This document shows, piece by piece, positions 30,933 through 39,691 of a stretch of DNA of 64,000 nt (position 1 is its first letter; each line of letters opens with the position of its first letter). The notes under the pieces were generated by a model, which had not been told where the DNA came from, did not search any database, and was given only the letters and a program-made list of their open reading frames with translations. This DNA is from Caulobacter mirabilis. GTDB lineage: Bacteria; Pseudomonadota; Alphaproteobacteria; Caulobacterales; Caulobacteraceae. A program made the position numbers and the translations under genes. The stretch lies in contig NZ_CP024201.1 in assembly GCF_002749615.1 (NCBI RefSeq), positions 2,728,001-2,792,000 on the forward strand, in the 5' to 3' direction.

Positions 30933-33460
30933 GCGGTCCTCCCGCGGACGCGGGGGTCGATGACGCCGTAGAGGATGTCGACCACGAAGTTGATCAGCAC
31001 CGTGGCCAGCACCAGGACCAGGACAGCGCCCTGGACCACGATCAGGTCACGCTGGGTGACGGCCTGGAAGATCAGTCGCCCCAGACCCGGCAGGTAGAAG
31101 ACGTTCTCGACGATCACGCCGCCCGCGATCAGATAGGGCAGCTGCAGCCCGAGTACGGTCAGGATCGGGATCAGGGCGTTGGGCAGGGCATGCCGCCAGA
31201 GCGCCGCCCGGGGGCTCAGCCCCTTGGCCAAGGCCGTGCGCATGTAGTCCTCCCCGAGCACGTCCAGGGTCGCGGAGCGCGCCACCCGCGCCAGGATCGC
31301 GGCCTGGGGCAAGGCCAGGGCCACGGCGGGCAGGGTCAGCGCCTGGAGGCCGCGGCCGAGGCCGGCCTCCCAGCCTGGGAAGCCGCCGGCGCTGAACCAG
31401 CGCAGGCCCGTTGAAAAGACGATGATCAGCAGCATCCCGGCCCAGAAACTGGGCAGCGCCACCCCGATCTGGCTCATCCCCATCAGGACCATGTCCGTGG
31501 GCTTTCCGCGCCGGGAGGCCGCCCAAAGGCCCAACGGCACGCCGACGACGACGGACAGCAGGCTCGCGTAGACCGACAGAGGCAGCGACACCGCCAGCCG
31601 CTCGGCGATCAGGCCGCCGACCGGCACCTGATAGGTGTAGCTGACGCCGAAGTCGCCCCGGACAACGCCGGCGATCCAGGTGAACCAGCGCTCCAGCGGC
31701 GGTCCCGACAGGCCGAGCTGGTCGCGGAGGGTCGCCAGCGCCTCCGGGCTGGCGTTCAGCCCCATCATGTAGGCCGCCGGATCGCCCGGCGCGATCTGCA
31801 GCAGGACGAAGATCACCGCCGAGGCGGCCAGCATCGTCAGCGCCGCCACGCCCGCCCGTCTGAGCAGCCAGGCGACGCCGAAGCGCAGACCGACCCAACC
31901 CAGGCCGGCGACGATCGACAGCAGAACCAGCGGCGCCAGCCAGCCTCCGGCGCCCCTCTGGGCCGTCGTCGCCCCGCCGCCCGGTCCCTCGAACCTGGCA
32001 TTGGCCAGGTCGATCGACTGGGTCGGCCCGTTGAACCACAGCCCCTGCAGCCGAGCGTCCCAGACGCCGAGCCTGGGGAACTGGAACAGGTAGCCGTTGA
32101 CCGCGTCGTCGGCGATCTTGCGCTGGAAGGTTTGCAACAGGGCGGTGCGTTCCGGCCCCTCCGGCGTGACCTTGAGCGCCCGGAGGAGGCGTTTCACCTC
32201 CGCGCTTCGGTAGCCGAAATAGTAGTCGTCGCGGCCGTAGATGTCGTAATCGAACGGCTCGGAATGGGCGACCACGGTCAGGTCGAAGTCGTGGCGGCCG
32301 AACACCTGCTCCAGCCACTGCGCCCATTCAAGGCTCTCGATCCTGGCGCGGACGCCGACACGGGCCAGCTGCGCGGCGATGACTTCGCCGCTGCGGCGAG
32401 CGTAGTTGGGCGGCGGCAGCTTCAGGGTGACGTCGAAGCCGTTCGGATAACCGGCCTCCGCCAGCAGCCTCCGCGCCGCCGCCTCGTCGTGCGGATAGCG
32501 GCCGGTCAGGTCGACGTAGGCCGGGTCCTGCGGCGGGAAATGGCTGCCGATCGGCGTTCCATAGCCGTACATCGCCCCCTGGATGACGGCCGAGCGATCC
32601 AGGGCGTGGGCGATGGCCCGCCTCACCCGCACATCGGCCAACGGGCCGGTCCGGTTGTTGATCGCCAGGATGGTCTCGGCCTCGGTCGGCCCCACGGCGA
32701 CGCGCAGGCGCGGATTGGCGCGGAACTCGGCCAGGTTCTCCGGCGCCGGGAAGTCCGGGAAGGCGTCGACGTCGCCGCCTTTCACCGCCGCCAGAGCTGC
32801 GACCGGATCGGGAATGAACTTGAAAGTCACCTGGTCCAGTGACGGCGCGCGGCCCCAGTAGTCCGGATTGCGCTCCAGGGTCAGCGCGTAGCCGCGCCGC
32901 CAGTCCTTGTAGCGGAACGGCCCGGTGCCCACCGGTCGCGTCGCCGCCTGCCCCGCCGCAGCCGGTGAGACGATCACCGCGTCGCCCAGCGAGAGCAGGC
33001 GCAGCAGGTTGGCGTCCGGCGTCTTCAGGGTCAGCCGGACGGTGGCCGGATCCGGAGCCTCGACCCGTGCGATGTTCGACAGCGCCGCCTTCTGGGCGTT
33101 GGTCGAGGCCGGGGCGACGGCGCGGTCCAGGCTGAACTTCACCGCGGCGGCGTTCAGCGGCGCCCCGTCGTGGAACCGAACGCCTTCGCGCAAGCGGAAG
33201 ACGTATGTCAGGCCATCCGGCGAGATCTCCCAGGACGCCGCGAGGAAGGGCCTTACCCGCCCGTCGGGGCCAAGCCGGACAAGTCCCTCGAAGATGTTCG
33301 GATAGACCACGTCGTCGATCGGAGCCGCCGCGCCGGACGTCGGATCGAGGTTGGGCGGCTCCAGCTGCATGCCGATGGCGATCGACCCCGCCGCCCAGGC
33401 CGCTCCGCCGAGCAGCAGGCTCGCCGCGAGCCCCGCTAGCACGCTCAGGAGACCTTTCAC
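30929..33460 (-). CDS. Fused substrate-binding protein and DppB-like permease
   Basis: 843 aa joining two proteins that are normally separate. Residues 1-24 are a signal peptide (MKGLLSVLAGLAASLLLGGAA). Residues about 25-495 are a family 5 solute-binding protein (QLEPPNLDPTSG, YVFRLREGVRFHDGAPLNA, GTGPFRYKDWRRG, RRAIAHALDRSAVI). A hydrophobic segment (WLAPLVLLSIVAGLGWVGLRF, about 503-523) crosses the membrane. Residues about 525-843 form a complete DppB-type permease (APGDPAAYMMG, GDFGVSY, an EAA loop MRTALAKGLSPRAALWRHAL). Substrate is probably a peptide or similar. The TPR gene upstream overlaps by 4 bases. Confidence 0.9.
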   Translation of the reverse strand: MKGLLSVLAGLAASLLLGGAAWAAGSIAIGMQLEPPNLDPTSGAAAPIDDVVYPNIFEGLVRLGPDGRVRPFLAASWEISPDGLTYVFRLREGVRFHDGAPLNAAAVKFSLDRAVAPASTNAQKAALSNIARVEAPDPATVRLTLKTPDANLLRLLSLGDAVIVSPAAAGQAATRPVGTGPFRYKDWRRGYALTLERNPDYWGRAPSLDQVTFKFIPDPVAALAAVKGGDVDAFPDFPAPENLAEFRANPRLRVAVGPTEAETILAINNRTGPLADVRVRRAIAHALDRSAVIQGAMYGYGTPIGSHFPPQDPAYVDLTGRYPHDEAAARRLLAEAGYPNGFDVTLKLPPPNYARRSGEVIAAQLARVGVRARIESLEWAQWLEQVFGRHDFDLTVVAHSEPFDYDIYGRDDYYFGYRSAEVKRLLRALKVTPEGPERTALLQTFQRKIADDAVNGYLFQFPRLGVWDARLQGLWFNGPTQSIDLANARFEGPGGGATTAQRGAGGWLAPLVLLSIVAGLGWVGLRFGVAWLLRRAGVAALTMLAASAVIFVLLQIAPGDPAAYMMGLNASPEALATLRDQLGLSGPPLERWFTWIAGVVRGDFGVSYTYQVPVGGLIAERLAVSLPLSVYASLLSVVVGVPLGLWAASRRGKPTDMVLMGMSQIGVALPSFWAGMLLIIVFSTGLRWFSAGGFPGWEAGLGRGLQALTLPAVALALPQAAILARVARSATLDVLGEDYMRTALAKGLSPRAALWRHALPNALIPILTVLGLQLPYLIAGGVIVENVFYLPGLGRLIFQAVTQRDLIVVQGAVLVLVLATVLINFVVDILYGVIDPRVRGRTA

Positions 33461-34818
33461 CGGCGCGCGATCCGACGCCGACCACGGGCGGCGGCCTGCT
33501 CGGCCTGGTCGTCGAGGCCCAGCCGGCGGTAGACCTCGGCCAGCGTCGCGTTGAGCGGGGCGCCATCGGGGTCGAAACTCCGCCGGACTTCGAGCATCTG
33601 CTGAGCGTCGACCAGCCGACCGCCTTGGATCAGGGCGTCGAGCAGGATCTGTTCGAAGAAGTCGCGCTGAGCGTGGCTGCCGCCGATCTCCGCCAGCCGC
33701 GGCAGGGCCTCGCGCAGACCCCGGATGGCGGTGTCGTAGTCCCCCGCGGCGTGGGCGGAGACGCCCAGCGCCGCCGGCGCGGCCACATCGCGCCAGGCCT
33801 CACGGGCATGGGTCGGCGCGGTCTCCGCCCGGCGCACGATGGCCTTGAACAGGGTCTGGGCTTCCGGCCGCCCGGCGCGCGCCAGGCCGTACAGGTATTG
33901 CAGGCTCAGGAACGGCAGCTCGGCGTCCTCGGCCCGCGCGGCCAGGAATTCGCCCAGCTCGCGCCAGCGGTCGCCGACGTCGATCCCCGCGAACTCGATA
34001 CGCGCCAGCAGCGAAACCGCGCCGACCTGGTCCTGCGAATAGTCCCTGGCCACGCCCCAGACGCCGCCGTCGTAGATGGCCAGCACCTCGTCCGCCCGCC
34101 CCTGGCTGAGCCGGAACAGGGCCTGGTGCCACCACAGATGGGTCGACATGAAGGAGTTCAGCCCCGTCCAGGTCGGCTCCACGGCCTCCAGGAAGGCCGC
34201 GCCCTCGTCGATCCGCCCCTGGGTCAGCATGACATGCGCCAGAGCGTGCTGGGCCCAGGGCTCCTTCTCGCGCAGCCGCAGCGCCTGCCGGGCCGAAGCC
34301 TCGGCGTCGTCCAGCAGGTGGCACTGCTCGTAGGCGAAAGCGAGCATCCCATGCAGCCAGGCGACGTCCTCCGCGGCCGCCCGGGCGGCCAGGGCCGACC
34401 GCAACATCGCGGGGAAGTCGCCGCGGTTGAACTCGTGGTAGTGGCGCAGCTTGAGCAGCAGCAGATCACGGGGATGGCGCGTCTGGATCGTGTCGGCGAT
34501 CGTGAAGGCGGCCGGCAGGTCGTCGTCAAACCAGGCCCGCACGAAGGCGACGGTCAGCGCCTCGCGGCCGTTGGCGGGCGCGGCCTCGGCGCGGCGCAGA
34601 TAAGGCGCCGCCCGCACCCTGCCCTCAGCCGCCTCGAGCAGCAGCCACAGGGCTGCCGCATAGGCGTTCAGCAACGCGGAGTCCGAATGGGCGTCGGCGG
34701 CGCCCAGAACCTCGGCGGCGCTGGCCTCGTAGCCGAGGAAGGCCTGCACGAAACCGTCCACGGCGCGGGCGGCCGCGCCGGTGTCGGTGATCGGATTGCC
34801 GAGGCTGTCGGTGGTCAT
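33457..34818 (-). CDS. TTC38-like tetratricopeptide-repeat protein
   Basis: 453 aa, cytoplasmic, with no signal peptide. Helical TPR-like repeats run through the length, including LLLLKLRHYHEFNRGDFPAM, YEQCHLLDDAEASARQALRL, WAQHALAHVMLTQGRIDEGA and TWTGLNSFMSTHLWWHQALF. The HxxA(H/L)V and STHLWWHxAL signatures are those of the TTC38 family, whose biochemical role is not known. It overlaps the transporter gene by 4 bases and follows the hydrolase gene by 33, so it belongs to this uptake operon. Confidence 0.82.
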   Translation of the reverse strand: MTTDSLGNPITDTGAAARAVDGFVQAFLGYEASAAEVLGAADAHSDSALLNAYAAALWLLLEAAEGRVRAAPYLRRAEAAPANGREALTVAFVRAWFDDDLPAAFTIADTIQTRHPRDLLLLKLRHYHEFNRGDFPAMLRSALAARAAAEDVAWLHGMLAFAYEQCHLLDDAEASARQALRLREKEPWAQHALAHVMLTQGRIDEGAAFLEAVEPTWTGLNSFMSTHLWWHQALFRLSQGRADEVLAIYDGGVWGVARDYSQDQVGAVSLLARIEFAGIDVGDRWRELGEFLAARAEDAELPFLSLQYLYGLARAGRPEAQTLFKAIVRRAETAPTHAREAWRDVAAPAALGVSAHAAGDYDTAIRGLREALPRLAEIGGSHAQRDFFEQILLDALIQGGRLVDAQQMLEVRRSFDPDGAPLNATLAEVYRRLGLDDQAEQAAARGRRRIARR

Positions 34819-34851
34819 GTCACTCGTCTACGCGGCCGGACGCCCGGCAGG

Positions 34852-35817
34852 TTACTTCGTCGCCGGCAGGGCGGCCAGGAAGGCGGCCACGTCGCCCGCG
34901 GACTTTTCCGGGATCTCCACCTGCGGCAGGTGGCCCACGCCCGGATAGGTGATGATCCTGGCGCCCGGGATATGTTCGGCGAACTTCCGGCCGTTGGCGA
35001 CGGGGATCAGCGGATCCTTCTCGCCGTGGATGATCAGGGTCGGGGTCCTGATCGAGGCGACCAGTTCCGGCGTCGCCGAACCGGCCGAGCCCAGGTCGAT
35101 CGACATCAGGATGTCGCGATGGCCCGGTCCTCTTTGCAGCTCCGCCCAGCGGTCGATGAAGGCGTCGGTGATCACCGCCGGGTCGCCGACCTGGCCGCGC
35201 AGGCCCTGCCGGATCAGCGGCTTGTTGTCGATGGTCTTGAGAACGGCCCGGCCGGCCGGATGCTGCAGGATGCGGAAGGCCAGCGACGGACTCTCGCCGA
35301 TCGGCATCGGCCAGCCGGCGGCCGCGTCCAGAACCAGGGCGTCCAGCCGCTCCGGATGCCGGGTCGCGTAGCGCCAGGCCACGCCGCCGCCCATCGAGTT
35401 GCCGGCCAGGGCGAAGCGCTGCAGCCCGACCTTCTCGGCGAAGGCCTCCAGCAGCGCGACATAGCCGTCGCCGGTGGCCCGATAGCCCTTCGGCGCCTGC
35501 GTCAGGCCGTGGCCCGGCAGGTCCAGGATGACCACCCGGTAGCGATCGCCGAGCGCCTTGGACCAGCCGTCCCAGCTGAACGAGGAGTCGCCGTAGCCGT
35601 GCAGCAGGACCAGCACCGGGCCGGAGGGATTGCCTTCGTCCCGATAATGGGCCCGCACCCCGCCGGGCAGGTCGACGAAGCGCGACGTCTTCGACGCGTA
35701 CTTCGCCTCCAGCTTGGCGTAGGGGATGTTGGGCCGGGCGAGCGCCAGCCATCCCAGCAGGGCGATCAGGACGATGGCCCCGATCAGCCAGGCGACGATC
35801 TTCAGTGCGATGGCCAT
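34852..35817 (-). CDS. Alpha/beta-fold hydrolase, membrane-anchored or exported
   Basis: 321 aa. An N-terminal hydrophobic helix (ALKIVAWLIGAIVLIALLGWL) acts as signal or anchor. The hydrolase core has HGYGDSSFSWDGW (oxyanion region), nucleophile GNSMGGG, Asp in HGEKDPLIP and His in GVGHLPQVEIPEKS. This is the serine hydrolase pattern of haloperoxidase/esterase-like enzymes. It lies between a TonB receptor and a TPR/ABC importer on the same strand, so it probably processes the imported compound in the periplasm (inference). Confidence 0.88.
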   Translation of the reverse strand: MAIALKIVAWLIGAIVLIALLGWLALARPNIPYAKLEAKYASKTSRFVDLPGGVRAHYRDEGNPSGPVLVLLHGYGDSSFSWDGWSKALGDRYRVVILDLPGHGLTQAPKGYRATGDGYVALLEAFAEKVGLQRFALAGNSMGGGVAWRYATRHPERLDALVLDAAAGWPMPIGESPSLAFRILQHPAGRAVLKTIDNKPLIRQGLRGQVGDPAVITDAFIDRWAELQRGPGHRDILMSIDLGSAGSATPELVASIRTPTLIIHGEKDPLIPVANGRKFAEHIPGARIITYPGVGHLPQVEIPEKSAGDVAAFLAALPATK

Positions 35818-35834
35818 GACGCCCCTCCCCCTTA

Positions 35835-38048
35835 TCAGTACTTCAGGCTGCCGCGGACGCCCCAGACCCTCGGCTCGCCCGACGCGGCGATGTCGATCCC
35901 GGGCAGGAAGAAGTTGCGCGTCAGGTCGTACTTCTCGTCGAGGAGATTGCGCGCGAACAGGCTGACCGACCAGGGCCCCTTCGCCGGCGACAGGGTGATG
36001 CTGGCGTTGGCGATCCAGTAGGAGTCGACGTTGTAGCGCGGCCCAAGCAGCAGCGGCTTCACCTCGTCATGGAAGGCGTAGTTGGTCTCGGCCTCAACCT
36101 CGAAGCCGCCGACCGACCAGCTGTAGGCGACCTGACCGCCATAACTGAGCGGGGCGAACCCGACCTTGGCGCCGGAGCGGTTGATGTAGCGGGGCGCGTT
36201 TGCGGCGACGCTGGCGGCGATATCCAGGTCGTTGTTGTACTCGTCGAACTCGCCGGTCTTGTAGCCCAGCGACTGGCTGATCCTGAGGCCCGGCAGCGGA
36301 CGCCAGTTCAGCTCCAGTTCGCCGCCGTAGATGTGCGATTTCTGGGCGTTGACGATGGCGCCGATCGGCCCGGTCAACGGGTTCCAGATCGCCGACTGCA
36401 CCTGCTGGTCGCGGTAATCGTAGTAGAACACCGCGCCGTTCAGCTGGACCGTCCCGTCGGCGAATTCGCTCTTGAAGCCGAGCTCGTAGGCCCAGAGGGT
36501 CTCGGGCTTGAACGCCCCGACGGCCGAGGCGTTCGGCACGTTGTAGGCGGTGAAGCCGCCGGACTTGGTGCCCTTGCTGAGGCTGGCGTAGACGAGCAGG
36601 TCGTCGCTCGGCCGGTACTCCAGACCCAGCTTGCCGGAGACGCTGCGGTTCTTGAGCGACTTGTCGGCCGGCGGGCTGAAGTCGACCGGCGGCGCGCCCG
36701 GCGCGGTGACCCCGGCGGTGACGTAGTCGCCCTGCTCCCGCTTCTCGTCCTCGCCGCGCAGGCCCGCGATCAGGGTCAGCTTGTCGGTGAGGGCGTACTC
36801 GAGCTGGCCGAAGACCGACGCCGAGCGGGCCTTCTGCTCATAGGTCGTGGCGGTGTCGAAGCCGAGCGACTGGAAGAAGTCCGAGTAGAAGGCCTCGTCG
36901 AGCTTCTCGTGCGAATAGTAGGCCCCGACCAGCCAGTGCAGCCGCCCTTCGCCGTTCGAAGCCAGCCGGACCTCCTGCGAGAACACCTTGGCGTCGGTGT
37001 CGAAATAGGTCCCCGCATAGGCGTGCTGCGAGGCGTCCCAGTCGTTGAACTCGCGCCGCCGCAGCGTCTCGTACGACGTGATCGAGGTCAGGGTGGCGAC
37101 GTCGAAGTCGTAGTTGGCCTTCAGGCCGACGCCCCAGCTCTCGTTGTCGCGGAACGGCTTCTGGCCGACGCCGATGCCGGTCAGCTGGGCGAAGGCGCTC
37201 GAACCGCCCCAGCCGGTGTGCGTCCGGTCCCTGTCCGCCGGAACCGCGGGCAGCGCCCCGTTGTAGGTCAGCGGGCCGAACAGGTAGAGGCCGTTGGGCT
37301 CGGACCGGTCGTAGCCGCCGTGCGCCGACAGCGTCACGTCGAGCTTGTCGGTCGCCTCCCAGACCAACTGGCCGCGCAGGGCGACGATGTCGCGATCGCC
37401 CAGCGACTCCCCGGTGGCCCGGTTCTTCTGCCAGGCGCCGCCCTGGTCGACCACGCCGGCGACGCGGAAGCGGAGGGCGTCGGAGATCGGTCCGGCGACG
37501 TAACCCTCGGCCTTGAAGCCGTCGTGGCTGTCGAACTGGGCGGTCGCGCCGGCGCGGCGTTCGCGCGTGGGGGCGTTGGTGACGAAGTTGATCGCCCCGC
37601 CCGTAGTGTTACGACCGTAGAGCGTGCCCTGCGGCCCGCGCAGCACCTCGACCCGGGCGATGTCGAACAGCAGGCCCTGGGTCTGGGCCTGGATCGGATA
37701 GGCCACTTCATCGACATAGACGCCGACCGTGGCGGTGTTGTTCGAGGCGTAGTCGTCGAAGCCGACCCCGCGCAGGCGGAAGCCCGGATTGCCGCTGCCG
37801 AACTGCGGCGTGATCTCCAGGCTGGGCACGCTGTTCTGCAGCTGGTTGACGGTGGCCACGCCGCGCTGCGCCAGATCGTCGCCCGACAGCACGGTCAGCG
37901 CCACGCCGACGTCCTGCGCCGCCTGCTCGCGCTTCTGGGCGGTGACCACGACGGCGTCGACCTCGGACGGCGCCTCTTCGGCCAGCGCGACCGAGCTCGT
38001 CCCGACGAGCAGCGCACCGGCCGCCGCGCTCAACAGATAACGTTTCAT
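35835..38048 (-). CDS. TonB-dependent outer membrane receptor
   Basis: 737 aa from ATG 38048 (MKRYLLSAAAGALLVG); the longer frame crosses an operator-like palindrome and is rejected. Signal peptide of about 23 residues, TonB box VDAVVVTAQKR, plug with FRLRGVGFDDYASNNTATVG and ARVEVLRGPQGTLYGRNTTG, then a barrel ending GVRGSLKY. The plug signature RGPQGTLYGRNTTGGAIN places it in the large FyuA/BfrA-like group used for siderophores, polyphenols and other compounds. It probably leads the operon receptor / hydrolase / TPR / ABC importer, giving a path through both membranes. Confidence 0.93.
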   Translation of the reverse strand: MKRYLLSAAAGALLVGTSSVALAEEAPSEVDAVVVTAQKREQAAQDVGVALTVLSGDDLAQRGVATVNQLQNSVPSLEITPQFGSGNPGFRLRGVGFDDYASNNTATVGVYVDEVAYPIQAQTQGLLFDIARVEVLRGPQGTLYGRNTTGGAINFVTNAPTRERRAGATAQFDSHDGFKAEGYVAGPISDALRFRVAGVVDQGGAWQKNRATGESLGDRDIVALRGQLVWEATDKLDVTLSAHGGYDRSEPNGLYLFGPLTYNGALPAVPADRDRTHTGWGGSSAFAQLTGIGVGQKPFRDNESWGVGLKANYDFDVATLTSITSYETLRRREFNDWDASQHAYAGTYFDTDAKVFSQEVRLASNGEGRLHWLVGAYYSHEKLDEAFYSDFFQSLGFDTATTYEQKARSASVFGQLEYALTDKLTLIAGLRGEDEKREQGDYVTAGVTAPGAPPVDFSPPADKSLKNRSVSGKLGLEYRPSDDLLVYASLSKGTKSGGFTAYNVPNASAVGAFKPETLWAYELGFKSEFADGTVQLNGAVFYYDYRDQQVQSAIWNPLTGPIGAIVNAQKSHIYGGELELNWRPLPGLRISQSLGYKTGEFDEYNNDLDIAASVAANAPRYINRSGAKVGFAPLSYGGQVAYSWSVGGFEVEAETNYAFHDEVKPLLLGPRYNVDSYWIANASITLSPAKGPWSVSLFARNLLDEKYDLTRNFFLPGIDIAASGEPRVWGVRGSLKY

Positions 38049-38100
38049 CAGATATCCCCGACTTTGTCCCGCGGGCGTCGCGCCTTGCGGAGCCGATTTC

Positions 38101-38115
38101 CTACAAAATTTGTAG
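38101..38115. promoter_or_regulatory. Perfect palindrome upstream of TonB receptor operon
   Basis: CTACAAAATTTGTAG is a perfect 7-base inverted repeat around one central A, 53 bases before the receptor start, in an A/T-rich stretch. It has the form of a dimeric repressor operator. No obvious regulator gene lies next to it, so the binding protein is unknown. Confidence 0.55.
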
Positions 38116-38172
38116 AGATTGAAAGAAGACAATTTTTCTGAGGGTTTAGGTCAGGTCTCTTGAGCACTCGCA

Positions 38173-39489
38173 TTACGCGATCTGGCTCAACCCCTCGCGG
38201 ATTGCGGCGACGATCCGGTCGATCTCGCCCTCGGCGACGATCAGCGACGGCGACAGGGCGATGATGTCGCCCGTCACTCGCACCAGCAGGCCGTCATCGA
38301 ACAGGCGGTGGAAGATCGCCTGCCCCCGCTCGCCGGGCTTCCCGGGGATCGGCGCCAGCTCGACGGCGCCCATCAGGCCGATGTTGCGGATGTCGACGAC
38401 GTGCGGAGCCTCCCGCAGCGTGTGCAGCGCCTGCTCCCAGTGAGGCGCGATCGCGGCCGCGCGTTCGAACAACTTCTCGTCGCGATAGATGTCCAGCGTC
38501 GCCAGCCCGGCCGCGCAGGCCAGGGGGTGCCCCGAATAGGTGTAGCCATGGAACAGCTCGATGGCGGCGTCCGCGCCGTCCATGAAGGCCTGATGGACAT
38601 GGCTGCGTACGGCGACGGCGCCCATCGGCACGGCGGCGTTGGTGATGCCCTTGGCCAGGGTGACGATGTCCGGCTGCACGCCGAAATGGTCGGCGGCGAA
38701 CGGCGCGCCCAGCCGACCGAAGCCGGTGATGACCTCGTCGAAGATCAGCAGGATATCGTGACGATCGCAGATCGCGCGCAGCTTCTGCAGGTAGCCGACC
38801 GGCGGCGGCAAAACGCCCGCCGATCCGGCCACCGGCTCGACGATCGCCGCGGCGATGTTCGAGGCGTCGTGCAGCGCCACGATCCGCTCCAGCTCGTCGG
38901 CCCGCTCCGCCCCATGCGCCGGCTGACCGCGCGAGAAGGCGTTCCGGGCCAGATCGAAGGTGTGTGGCAGGTGGTCGACGCCGGTCAGCAGGCCGCCGAA
39001 GTACTGCCGGTTCTTCGGGATCCCGCCGACCGAGATGCCGCCGAAGTTGACGCCGTGATAGCCGCGCTCGCGGCCGATCAGACGGGTCTTGGTCCCCTTC
39101 CCCCGGACGCGGTGATAGGCCAGCGCGATCTTCAGCGCCGTCTCGACCGACTCCGAGCCGGAGTTGGTGAAGAACACATGGTTCAGATCACCGGGCAGGA
39201 TGTTGACCAGCCGCGAGGCGAACTCGAAGGCCTTCGGATGGCCGAGATTGAAGTTGGTGGCGTAGTCCAGTTCTTCGGTCTGGGCCGCGATCGCCCGGGT
39301 GATTTCCGCCCGCCCATGACCGGCGTTGACGCACCACAGGCCGGCGGTGGCGTCCAGCACCTCCCGCCCCTCGGGCGTGTAGTAGAGCATGCCCTTGGCG
39401 CGCGAGACGAGGCGCGGCTCCGCCTTGAACCGCCGGTTCGGCGTGAACGGCATCCAGTAGGCGTCGAGGTTATTGGCTTGGGTCGGCAT
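38173..39489 (-). CDS. Class III omega-amino acid:pyruvate aminotransferase
   Basis: 438 aa, cytoplasmic PLP enzyme. Features: LDAYWMPFTPNRRFKAEPRL at the N-terminus, VFFTNSGSESVETALKIA (phosphate-binding loop), LIFDEVITGFGRLG (Asp that contacts the PLP nitrogen) and TLAKGITNAAVPMGAV with the Schiff-base Lys. The N-terminal AYWMPFT block is characteristic of beta-alanine or omega-amino acid:pyruvate transaminases. It could supply nitrogen metabolism of polyamine- or beta-alanine-like compounds. It stands upstream of the TonB receptor on the same strand, 124 bases away. Confidence 0.92.
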   Translation of the reverse strand: MPTQANNLDAYWMPFTPNRRFKAEPRLVSRAKGMLYYTPEGREVLDATAGLWCVNAGHGRAEITRAIAAQTEELDYATNFNLGHPKAFEFASRLVNILPGDLNHVFFTNSGSESVETALKIALAYHRVRGKGTKTRLIGRERGYHGVNFGGISVGGIPKNRQYFGGLLTGVDHLPHTFDLARNAFSRGQPAHGAERADELERIVALHDASNIAAAIVEPVAGSAGVLPPPVGYLQKLRAICDRHDILLIFDEVITGFGRLGAPFAADHFGVQPDIVTLAKGITNAAVPMGAVAVRSHVHQAFMDGADAAIELFHGYTYSGHPLACAAGLATLDIYRDEKLFERAAAIAPHWEQALHTLREAPHVVDIRNIGLMGAVELAPIPGKPGERGQAIFHRLFDDGLLVRVTGDIIALSPSLIVAEGEIDRIVAAIREGLSQIA

Positions 39490-39691
39490 GCTCGGTCACT
39501 CGGCTTGTGGGATCGGGCCGGACGGCGCGAAGGACGGCAGGTCACCCTCCCGGTCTCGCCGCGCCTTGTCGAGGCCCGTCATGCCCGGCCGCATACCCCA
39601 TTCATTCAGTAGAGTATGAAACGAGTTTTTCTGACGCCCCTTGCCGAACGGCTATCGCGACCTCACTTCTCCCGCTCTGGATCTTGACGTT

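Noticed and set aside
36069..38141. 690-codon plus-strand frame
   Set aside because: Antisense to the TonB receptor at 35835-38048.
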